Positions 1 to 5,051 of a stretch of DNA of 5,109 nucleotides are shown piece by piece. Below the pieces are notes generated by a model, which made no database searches, was not told the origin of the DNA, and saw only the letters and a program-made list of their open reading frames with translations. Made by a program: the position numbers and the translations under genes. Source of the stretch: Actinomycetota bacterium (GTDB lineage Bacteria; Actinomycetota; Acidimicrobiia; Acidimicrobiales; Ilumatobacteraceae); NCBI GenBank assembly GCA_009705865.1, contig WLSJ01000115.1:1-5109 (forward strand), written 5' to 3'. Positions within the stretch are counted from its first letter, which is position 1; every line of letters begins with the position of its first letter.

Positions 1-1
1 A

Positions 2-127
2 GTTGTGCTTATCGGCAAGCAGGGCGAACATACAGTTACCGCTGACGATTGGGCAGATGCTCTTGGCACTATTGGTTATGAAATCGTGTGCGGCATAAGC
101 CCACGAATCTTTCGGCGGTACTCGTGA
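2..127 (+). CDS. alr: Alanine racemase, C-terminal end (partial, 5' truncated by window edge)
   Basis: Only the last 41 codons are present, read in frame from base 2 to the TGA at 125-127. Alanine racemase is a cytosolic PLP enzyme that interconverts L- and D-alanine for peptidoglycan. The visible tail contains a G-x-x-G-E-H/T-x-T-A-D-D-W-A stretch, then L-G-T-I-G-Y-E-I-V-C-G-I-S-P-R, ending in R-R-Y-S. This is the usual carboxy-terminal signature of the Alr beta-barrel domain ('YEI-C-x-SPR-x-x-R-x-Y'). The catalytic lysine and tyrosine lie upstream of the window and cannot be checked. The stop overlaps the GTG start of tsaE by four bases. alr followed by tsaE is a standard actinobacterial order, which supports the call. 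Confidence 0.9.
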   Translation, partial: VVLIGKQGEHTVTADDWADALGTIGYEIVCGISPRIFRRYS

Positions 128-615
128 TCGACCTTCGTTCGTCAAGCGTTGAAGAGACGCACACTATTGCTGCGGCTATTGCAGGTCTAGTTCGACCACG
201 TGACATGGTGTTACTCGTCGGTGAAATGGGTGCCGGTAAAACTGCATTCGCGACTGGGTTTGCAAAGGCACTCGGAGTACACGGTGATGACCACGTGTCA
301 TCGCCAACTTTTACTTTGGTTCATTCCCATACCTCTGGTCGGATTCCATTGCACCACGCAGACCTGTATCGGTTGACGAGTTTGGCTGAAGTTGCAGATC
401 TTGGTATTCGTGAGTTGCTTGATATGGGAGCTGTTGGGCTTGTGGAATGGGGAGACGTTGCTTCTGAAGTCCTTGGTGATGGACTCAGTGTCACTCTTGA
501 GGCTGATGACGAAGATGAAGACGTCCGCTTGATCACCGTGGCTGTTGACGGTCATGCATGGGACACACGCTGGGAAATGCTGAAAAATGCATTACGTAGT
601 TGGACACTTCGATGA
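124..615 (+). CDS. tsaE: tRNA t6A biosynthesis ATPase TsaE (YjeE family)
   Basis: TsaE is the small cytosolic P-loop ATPase that works with TsaB-TsaD in making N6-threonylcarbamoyladenosine at tRNA position 37. From the GTG at 124 the protein has 163 residues, normal for the family. Walker A is G-E-M-G-A-G-K-T at residues 33-40. The family motif S-P-T-F is at 60-63, H-A-D-L-Y-R-L at 78-84 and V-E-W-G-D at 107-111. Asp80, Glu108 and Trp109 match positions I recall as conserved in E. coli YjeE. I chose GTG 124 because it overlaps the alr stop as GTGA and gives a family-like N-terminus. A longer reading from GTG 88 would overlap alr by 40 bases and adds residues unlike the family. There is an acidic run (D-D-E-D-E-D) near residues 140-150. 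No clear Shine-Dalgarno is seen, so coupling to alr translation is likely. Confidence 0.93.
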   Translation: MIDLRSSSVEETHTIAAAIAGLVRPRDMVLLVGEMGAGKTAFATGFAKALGVHGDDHVSSPTFTLVHSHTSGRIPLHHADLYRLTSLAEVADLGIRELLDMGAVGLVEWGDVASEVLGDGLSVTLEADDEDEDVRLITVAVDGHAWDTRWEMLKNALRSWTLR

Positions 616-1316
616 TTCTCGGAATTGAAACATCAGTTGATCATGTCGGCGTCGCAGTAGGTGACTATCGCGGCATTCGCGCGCATTCAATGTTGGCAAG
701 CGACCGTCGTCATGCCGAATCGTTAACGCCAATGATTCAATTTGTTCTACAACAAGCAGACGCCACCATGGCAGACCTTTCAGCAATTGCGGTTGATGTA
801 GGGCCAGGTTTATTCACGGGCATGCGCGTGGGTATTGCAAGTGCAGCATCACTTGCGTGGGCACTTGAGCTTCCTGTTGCTCCAGTGTGCAGTCTTGATG
901 CGCTTGCCATGAACGCAGAGTGGTCAGACAATGTGGTGGCCGCATCACTTGATGCTCGCCGTGGCGAGGTGTACTGGGCGCTGTATCGCATGCGTGGTGT
1001 TGGCGCAGAACCGCTTCGACTAACAGAACCCGTAGTGTCGAGCCCTGAAGATATGGCTGTGCACTTGGCAGATCGTGGCGAAGACATTATGTGCGTGGGT
1101 ACCGGATTTGTTCGTCATGCTGAGTTGTTTGAAGATGTGCCATGGGCGCTGATGGCCGGGGAGCCGCACGCATTTCCAACGGCGCAACAAGTCGTAGTGC
1201 TCGCGTCACATCGCATCGCGGCTGATGACACTGTGCAAGCTGGCGACATCGCACCAATGTATTTGCGTGCTCCTGATGCAGAAATCAATTGGCTGACTCG
1301 TGAGGCAACACAATGA
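612..1316 (+). CDS. tsaB: tRNA t6A biosynthesis protein TsaB (YeaZ)
   Basis: TsaB is the catalytically inactive ASKHA-fold partner that dimerises with TsaD and bridges it to TsaE. The 234-residue product is close to E. coli TsaB (about 231). It opens with I-L-G-I-E-T-S at residues 2-8, the sugar-kinase-like first strand. It then shows R-H-A-E-S-L at 33-38, V-G-P-G-L-F-T-G-M-R-V-G at 63-74 and D-A-R-R-G-E-V-Y at 114-121, all typical of TsaB. The tail carries A-P-M-Y-L-R-A-P-D-A-E, a common ending in actinobacterial TsaB. It lacks the two metal-binding histidines (H-x-x-x-H) of TsaD, as expected. The ATG at 612 overlaps the tsaE stop as ATGA; a TTG at 600 is in frame but gives an atypical N-terminus. 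No good Shine-Dalgarno precedes it, consistent with translational coupling. Confidence 0.94.
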   Translation: MILGIETSVDHVGVAVGDYRGIRAHSMLASDRRHAESLTPMIQFVLQQADATMADLSAIAVDVGPGLFTGMRVGIASAASLAWALELPVAPVCSLDALAMNAEWSDNVVAASLDARRGEVYWALYRMRGVGAEPLRLTEPVVSSPEDMAVHLADRGEDIMCVGTGFVRHAELFEDVPWALMAGEPHAFPTAQQVVVLASHRIAADDTVQAGDIAPMYLRAPDAEINWLTREATQ

Positions 1317-1843
1317 GTTTTCTTCGTGAACGTATGACTGATGCACTGACTACTGAGACAATGCGTCGCCGCCATCTTCGTCGTGTGATGGAAATTGAGG
1401 ACGGGCTGTATCCACGCCCGTGGACTCACCGAACATTTGTTACTGAACTATCCCTGATGCGCGAAGGTGCTCGGTATTACCTCGTTGCCTATGTCGGTGA
1501 TGTGCTGGTGGGGTATGGCGGGCTGATGTTTAGTGGCGATGATGCCCACGTTACGAATGTGGCAGTTGATCCTGATTGGCAGGGCCGCGGTGTTGCAACC
1601 GAAATCATGCTTGATCTTGTTTTGCTTGCACGTGACCGCGGGTGTTTAGCCATGACATTGGAAGTACGCCATACCAATACTGCAGCTCAACAGTTGTATC
1701 GGCGTTTTGGTTTTGTTCCGGCAGGAATACGCAAGAAGTACTACGAAAACAAAGATGATGCAATCATCATGTGGGCCCACGGTGTTGATACCCCAGAGTT
1801 CCTAGAACGTATTCGTCTGATCGAATCGAGGCGACCATCATGA
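1313..1843 (+). CDS. rimI: Ribosomal protein S18 alanine N-acetyltransferase RimI (GNAT family)
   Basis: RimI transfers acetyl from acetyl-CoA to the N-terminus of ribosomal protein bS18. The 176-residue product is a single GNAT domain. The acetyl-CoA pyrophosphate loop is V-D-P-D-W-Q-G-R-G-V-A-T at residues 85-96. L-E-V-R at 116-119 and the N-T-A-A-Q-Q-L-Y helix at 122-129 follow, then F-G-F at 132-134 and K-K-Y-Y at 141-144. Glu117 and Tyr129 have the same 12-residue spacing as the proposed catalytic Glu103 and Tyr115 of Salmonella RimI. Start ATG 1313 overlaps the tsaB stop as ATGA and has GAGG at 1302-1305 seven bases upstream. An alternative ATG at 1334 would remove seven residues. Placement between tsaB and tsaD is the classic context. 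The protein is longer than E. coli RimI (148), with extra residues at both ends. Other protein substrates cannot be excluded. Confidence 0.92.
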   Translation: MSFLRERMTDALTTETMRRRHLRRVMEIEDGLYPRPWTHRTFVTELSLMREGARYYLVAYVGDVLVGYGGLMFSGDDAHVTNVAVDPDWQGRGVATEIMLDLVLLARDRGCLAMTLEVRHTNTAAQQLYRRFGFVPAGIRKKYYENKDDAIIMWAHGVDTPEFLERIRLIESRRPS

Positions 1844-2868
1844 CTTCACATGTAGTGAATGAATCAACAGTGGTACTTGCAATTGAAACCAGTTGCGATG
1901 AAACCGCAGCATCAGTAGTGATGGGTGGAAATGACATCTTGTCATCCATCGTTTCCAGCCAGATCGAAATCCATGCGCGCTTTGGTGGCGTGGTGCCTGA
2001 AGTGGCAAGCCGTGCACACTTGGAAGCGCTTATCCCTGTAGTCAATGCTGCAATCACAGAAGCGGGTATCTTGCCGTCGCGTGTTGATGTCGTTGCAGCA
2101 ACAGCTGGGCCTGGCCTAATAGGTGCCTTGCTAGTTGGTGTATCAGCAGCGAAGTCACTTGCTCTTGTATGGGACAAACCATTTGTTGGTGTGAACCATT
2201 TAGAAGCTCATTTGTATGCGGGACTACTTGATGACCCCACATTGCAGTTTCCACTTGTGGTGCTACTGGTGTCGGGTGGCCACACCATGATTATTGAAAT
2301 GCGTGGCCATGGTGATTACGTCATCATGGGACGCACTATTGACGATGCAGCGGGTGAGGCGTACGACAAGGTTGCACGGTATTTGCAACTGGGGTATCCG
2401 GGTGGTCCGGCAATTGACAAAATTGCGCCAGACGGAAACCCTCATGCTGTCGAGTTTCCGCGCGCCATGATGCACGACGGTCTTGATGTGTCTTTTAGTG
2501 GGTTAAAGACTTCCGTTATCAACTACGTGAAGAAGAACCCAGGTGTGGCGAATGTTGATATTGCAGCGTCCTTTCAGGCCGCTGTTGTTGATGTGCTGTG
2601 TGCGAAAACCATCAAGGCCGCACAGAAAGTAGGCGCAAAAGGAATCGTGCTAGGTGGGGGAGTATCTGCCAACTCATTGTTGCGTTCAGAAATGACAACA
2701 CGTGGTGCTGCTGCAGGTTTCACGGTGGCATTGCCAAGTCGTGACATGTGCACTGATAACGCTGCAATGATTGCTGCTGCCGCGTGGCACAGACTTGCGT
2801 CTGATGGCCCAACTAGTTTGTCGTGTGGTGCATATCCGAATCTAAAACTTGATGCGGTGCCACGATGA
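1840..2868 (+). CDS. tsaD: tRNA N6-adenosine threonylcarbamoyltransferase TsaD (Gcp/YgjD)
   Basis: TsaD is the catalytic subunit that transfers threonylcarbamoyl from TC-AMP to A37 of ANN-decoding tRNAs, acting with TsaB and TsaE in the cytosol. The 342-residue length is normal. Visible motifs in order are A-I-E-T-S-C-D-E-T at residues 14-22, G-G-V-V-P-E-V-A-S-R-A-H at 49-60, A-G-P-G-L-I-G-A-L-L-V-G at 89-100, N-H-L-E-A-H at 119-124, V-S-G-G-H-T at 144-149 and C-T-D-N-A-A-M at 304-310. His120, His124 and Asp306 fit the metal ligands His111, His115 and Asp300 of the E. coli enzyme. ATG 1840 overlaps the rimI stop as ATGA, with GAGG at 1828-1831 eight bases upstream. All core motifs are intact, so I infer an active enzyme. 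Confidence 0.97.
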   Translation: MTSHVVNESTVVLAIETSCDETAASVVMGGNDILSSIVSSQIEIHARFGGVVPEVASRAHLEALIPVVNAAITEAGILPSRVDVVAATAGPGLIGALLVGVSAAKSLALVWDKPFVGVNHLEAHLYAGLLDDPTLQFPLVVLLVSGGHTMIIEMRGHGDYVIMGRTIDDAAGEAYDKVARYLQLGYPGGPAIDKIAPDGNPHAVEFPRAMMHDGLDVSFSGLKTSVINYVKKNPGVANVDIAASFQAAVVDVLCAKTIKAAQKVGAKGIVLGGGVSANSLLRSEMTTRGAAAGFTVALPSRDMCTDNAAMIAAAAWHRLASDGPTSLSCGAYPNLKLDAVPR

Positions 2869-4001
2869 CACGTTTGCCACTTGTCCTTCGTGGCAGAGAG
2901 TTTCCTATTCCTGTGGTGCTTGCACCAATGGCGGGTGTCACCAATATTCCTTTTCGCGCGCAGTGTCGTTCCTTTGGGCCTGATCTTGTGTACGTCAGTG
3001 AGATGGTGATGGCTGTTGCGCTAGTTCACGGCAATGAGCGAACCAAGAAGATGGTTGCGTTTGGCCCCGATGAAGATTTTCGGAGTTTGCAGATTTACGG
3101 AAGTGACCCTGACTTTGTAGGCAAAGCAGTGCGCGCGTTGTGCGAACAAGACATTGCTGATCACATAGATATGAACTTTGGTTGCCCAGCAACAAAGGTC
3201 ACTCGTAAAGGCGGTGGGGCAGCAGTTCCTGTCAAACGCAATCTGACCCGTGCAATCATGGCTGCAGCAGTGAAAGCCGCTGAACCATTTGGCGTACCCA
3301 TTACGTGCAAGTTCCGTATTGGCATCAATGACAACATCACCACATTTCTAGATACTGGCAAAACAGCTGAAGACGAGGGCATTGCAATGATTGCGTTGCA
3401 TGCTCGCACTGCTGAACAGCATTATGCGGGCCACTCGCATTGGGAAAAGATTGCCGAACTGAAACAAGCGGTGACAAGCATTCCTGTATTGGGCAATGGT
3501 GATATTTGGGAAGCACACGATGCCATCGACATGATGGAACAGACCGGTTGCGACGGTGTTGTTGTGGGTCGTGGATGCCTCGGAAAACCGTGGCTGTTTC
3601 GTGATCTCGTTGATGCTTTTAGCGGCAGAGAAGTACAGGCATCACCGAATCTCGGTTTTGTTCTGAACGTCATGCAAGAACACGCACAAGGTCTGATGGA
3701 AATTATGGGACCTGATTACGGCATTCGTAACTTCCGCAAACATTGCGGCTGGTATCTCACTGGGTATCCAGTTGGTTCCGAAGTACGTCGATCATTTGCC
3801 ACAGTGTCAACGTTTGAGCAGTTGCAAGAAATTTCTTCACACCTTGATCATGCAATGACACTTCTGCCTGGTGGAGAACGCTTTACTCGCGGTCACACAA
3901 ATGGCCCAATCAAAGTTGTATTGCCAGAGGGCTACTTAGATAATCGCGATGATCTCACCGTGCCAGATGATGGCCATGAGATGGCGTTAAGTGGTGGCTA
4001 A
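2865..4001 (+). CDS. dusB: tRNA-dihydrouridine synthase, DusB-like
   Basis: This FMN-dependent enzyme reduces uridine to dihydrouridine in the tRNA D-loop using NADPH. The 378-residue product has the Dus TIM barrel. L-A-P-M-A-G-V-T-N-I-P-F-R spans 19-31 and binds the flavin. S-E-M is at 45-47 and L-Q-I-Y-G at 75-79. The catalytic region D-M-N-F-G-C-P-A at 102-109 contains Cys107, the expected proton donor, followed by K-V-T-R-K-G-G-G-A-A. K-F-R-I-G is at 149-153, H-A-R-T at 179-182, G-N-G-D-I at 210-214 and V-V-G-R-G at 233-237. The C-terminal helical tRNA-binding region includes R-N-F-R-K-H and G-Y-P-V-G-S. The last 30 or so residues are an extra, less conserved tail. ATG 2865 overlaps the tsaD stop as ATGA, so it is the distal gene of the operon. 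The family is clear; the target uridine is not deducible from sequence. Confidence 0.94.
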   Translation: MTRLPLVLRGREFPIPVVLAPMAGVTNIPFRAQCRSFGPDLVYVSEMVMAVALVHGNERTKKMVAFGPDEDFRSLQIYGSDPDFVGKAVRALCEQDIADHIDMNFGCPATKVTRKGGGAAVPVKRNLTRAIMAAAVKAAEPFGVPITCKFRIGINDNITTFLDTGKTAEDEGIAMIALHARTAEQHYAGHSHWEKIAELKQAVTSIPVLGNGDIWEAHDAIDMMEQTGCDGVVVGRGCLGKPWLFRDLVDAFSGREVQASPNLGFVLNVMQEHAQGLMEIMGPDYGIRNFRKHCGWYLTGYPVGSEVRRSFATVSTFEQLQEISSHLDHAMTLLPGGERFTRGHTNGPIKVVLPEGYLDNRDDLTVPDDGHEMALSGG

Positions 4002-4321
4002 ATAAGTTTCGACAGTGCAACTGACGCAGCGAGCATCACAGTGTTCATTGCGATCATGGTGGTGATTAACCATTTCGTTTGCTCGTGCAGTCGCTTTTCA
4101 AGAGTTGCTTCAAATCTCAATTGAAGAGCATGCATATCGCCCTTGAGTTCATCACGCAGATGTTGCATTTCATCACGTAGATGTTGGATGTCGGTTTTGG
4201 TGGCGACGTCGGCCCAGCCGACGGGAGGAAGAAGTTCCATAAGTGTGTCAGCTGCCTCCTCGCTCAGAATCTGACCCATTGCGGTCCGTAATTGAAATCT
4301 AGACGCTTCAGTAATACTCAT
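3998..4321 (-). CDS. Small conserved coiled-coil protein with C-terminal membrane anchor, function unknown
   Basis: This 107-residue minus-strand protein looks like a real gene. It fills the gap between dusB and maf exactly, and its domain pattern is coherent. Residues 27-45 carry L-M-E-L-L-P-P-V-G-W-A-D-V-A-T-K-T-D, a motif I recall from short uncharacterised actinobacterial proteins. Residues 44-80 are a charged, heptad-like predicted coiled coil with an adjacent duplication, Q-H-L-R-D-E-M then Q-H-L-R-D-E-L at 46-59. Residues 84-103 are hydrophobic (W-L-I-T-T-M-I to V-A-L) and probably form a membrane helix, leaving a short K-L-I tail. I chose ATG 4321 because upstream in-frame residues from 4387 overlap maf and look unlike the family. 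No clear Shine-Dalgarno or promoter is visible. The stop TAG overlaps the dusB stop. I infer a tail-anchored oligomeric protein; no biochemical role can be assigned. Confidence 0.75.
   Translation of the reverse strand: MSITEASRFQLRTAMGQILSEEAADTLMELLPPVGWADVATKTDIQHLRDEMQHLRDELKGDMHALQLRFEATLEKRLHEQTKWLITTMIAMNTVMLAASVALSKLI
4145..4186 (-). repeat. Two-copy 21-bp in-frame tandem repeat encoding a coiled-coil heptad
   Basis: Bases 4166-4186 and 4145-4165, read on the minus strand, encode Q-H-L-R-D-E-M and Q-H-L-R-D-E-L. The two 21-base units match at 18 of 21 positions. The 7-codon period equals one coiled-coil heptad, so the duplication lengthens the coil without breaking register. The high nucleotide identity, including synonymous sites, points to a fairly recent duplication (inference). 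Confidence 0.85.
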
Positions 4322-4356
4322 GTCAAGGATGTGTGCGGGAGTCGTAGAGTTCAGGA

Positions 4357-4932
4357 ATGGAATCACACAGTTTCGTTGTGCTCGCATCGCGTTCGCCCCG
4401 ACGCGTTGAATTGCTGAAACAATTGTTAGCGGACTTCACTGTGGTGCCTGCCGACATTGATGAGACTCCGCAACCGCATGAAGACCCCGTGTCGTATGTG
4501 AAACGCCTGGCGATAGAGAAAGCGCGCGCCGTATATATGGTCAGCGATTCTTCTGCCATCGTGATTGGCGCAGACACCACGGTTGATCTTGATGGGCACA
4601 TCTTTGGTCAGCCTGTTGATGACAACGACGCCCGCGAAATGTTGCGTCGCCTCAGTGGAACTACCCATCAGGTCCATACAGGGGTGGCAGTTGTGAGTGC
4701 CGTGGGGGAACAGGTTGAGGTCGTCAGCTCCAGTGTCACCTTTCTTGACCTTCAGCCAGAGATGATCGAGTGGTATGTCGGCACAGGCGAATCGGCCGGT
4801 AAGGCCGGTTCCTATGCCATTCAGGGTCATGGCAGCGCCTTGGTGGCCTCATCGGCCGGATCCATGACCAATATCATCGGCCTTCCACTGGAAGAGACGG
4901 CTCAATTGCTGGGGCTTCCAGCCCCGAAATAG
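4357..4932 (+). CDS. maf: Maf-family nucleoside triphosphate pyrophosphatase
   Basis: Maf proteins are cytosolic pyrophosphatases that hydrolyse non-canonical or excess NTPs to NMP plus PPi, with links to septum control. The 191-residue product is of normal length. It begins L-A-S-R-S-P-R-R at residues 9-16, the nucleotide-binding signature, with I-D-E-T at 34-37, E-K-A at 54-56 and G-A-D-T-T-V at 71-76 (Asp73 as catalytic acid). It continues T-T-H-Q-V-H-T-G-V, then G-K-A-G-S-Y-A-I-Q-G and N-I-I-G-L-P-L near the end. The loop usually reading G-K-P is G-Q-P here, so Gln85 replaces a lysine. ATG 4357 is the only family-like start; an in-frame TAG sits at 4345-4347. AGGA abuts the ATG and GGGAG lies 15 bases upstream, so the ribosome site is poor. 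Subfamily (dTTP/UTP or m7GTP type) is not settled by eye. Confidence 0.93.
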   Translation: MESHSFVVLASRSPRRVELLKQLLADFTVVPADIDETPQPHEDPVSYVKRLAIEKARAVYMVSDSSAIVIGADTTVDLDGHIFGQPVDDNDAREMLRRLSGTTHQVHTGVAVVSAVGEQVEVVSSSVTFLDLQPEMIEWYVGTGESAGKAGSYAIQGHGSALVASSAGSMTNIIGLPLEETAQLLGLPAPK

Positions 4933-4953
4933 GACACGGAAACGGGTCTGGCG

Positions 4954-4983
4954 TTGCTAAGGCGGCAGATCAGTCCGTATCAT
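4954..4983 (+). promoter_or_regulatory. Probable sigma-70-type promoter for groES
   Basis: A TTGCTA at 4954-4959 (4 of 6 to the -35 consensus) and a TATCAT at 4978-4983 (5 of 6 to the -10 consensus) are separated by 18 bases. Transcription would start near 4989-4991, inside the CIRCE operator. That is the arrangement expected for HrcA repression of a housekeeping-sigma promoter. The elements were found by eye and the start site is inferred. Confidence 0.6.
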
Positions 4984-5009
4984 TAGCAGTCGCACTCCTC
5001 GAGTGCTAA
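4983..5009 (+). promoter_or_regulatory. CIRCE operator (HrcA binding site) upstream of groES
   Basis: The left arm TTAGCAGTC at 4983-4991 and the right arm GAGTGCTAA at 5001-5009 flank a 9-base spacer. The consensus is TTAGCACTC-N9-GAGTGCTAA. The right arm is perfect and the left arm differs at one base (G for C at 4989). Position just before groES and overlapping the predicted -10 end makes this a clear heat-shock operator. HrcA, encoded elsewhere, is the expected repressor, released when GroEL is titrated by unfolded protein. Confidence 0.95.
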
Positions 5010-5014
5010 TCCCC

Positions 5015-5032
5015 GGACCGGGTCACCGGTCC
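5015..5032 (+). other. Hairpin-forming inverted repeat in the groES 5' leader
   Basis: GGACCGG at 5015-5021 is perfectly complementary to CCGGTCC at 5026-5032, leaving a 4-base loop (GTCA). The stem is GC-rich and sits between CIRCE and the Shine-Dalgarno, eight bases before GGAGGA. It would be transcribed from the predicted promoter. No T-run follows, so it is not a conventional terminator. A role in mRNA stability or translation is only inferred. Confidence 0.6.
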
Positions 5033-5040
5033 TACTTCTC

Positions 5041-5046
5041 GGAGGA
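5041..5046 (+). promoter_or_regulatory. Strong Shine-Dalgarno for groES
   Basis: GGAGGA lies five bases before the ATG at 5052. It is the strongest ribosome site in the window and contrasts with the weak or absent sites in the overlapped operon, as expected for a highly expressed chaperonin. Confidence 0.85.
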
Positions 5047-5051
5047 ACATT

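Noticed and set aside
88..126. Longer TsaE starting at GTG 88
   Set aside because: It would overlap alr by 40 bases and adds a tail unlike TsaE; GTG 124 gives the coupled GTGA overlap and a family-like start.
1767..2177. 136-codon minus-strand open frame antisense to rimI and tsaD
   Set aside because: It is fully antisense to tsaD, which has intact family motifs, and its low-complexity Ser/Thr/Ala translation shows no domain.
4207..4223. 7-bp perfect inverted repeat CGTCGGC-CCA-GCCGACG as a terminator
   Set aside because: It lies inside the conserved V-G-W-A-D-V coding block of the small gene and has no T-run on either strand; it is most simply coding sequence.
4292..4318. Possible maf promoter with TTGAAA (4292-4297) and AATACT (4313-4318)
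   Set aside because: The 15-base spacing is too short and the -10 matches poorly; not convincing without transcript data.
4322..4387. 22-residue N-terminal extension of the minus-strand small protein, starting at 4387
   Set aside because: It overlaps the maf start region, has no homologous look, and ATG 4321 gives the expected short N-terminus.
4426..4830. 134-codon minus-strand open frame antisense to maf
   Set aside because: It overlaps the clear Maf motifs and the product shows no recognisable pattern; it is a shadow of the real gene.
4792..4860. Repeated CGGCCGG words in the 3' part of maf
   Set aside because: They encode conserved Maf residues around E-S-A-G-K-A-G and S-A-G-S and look like GC-rich codon choice, not a regulatory repeat.
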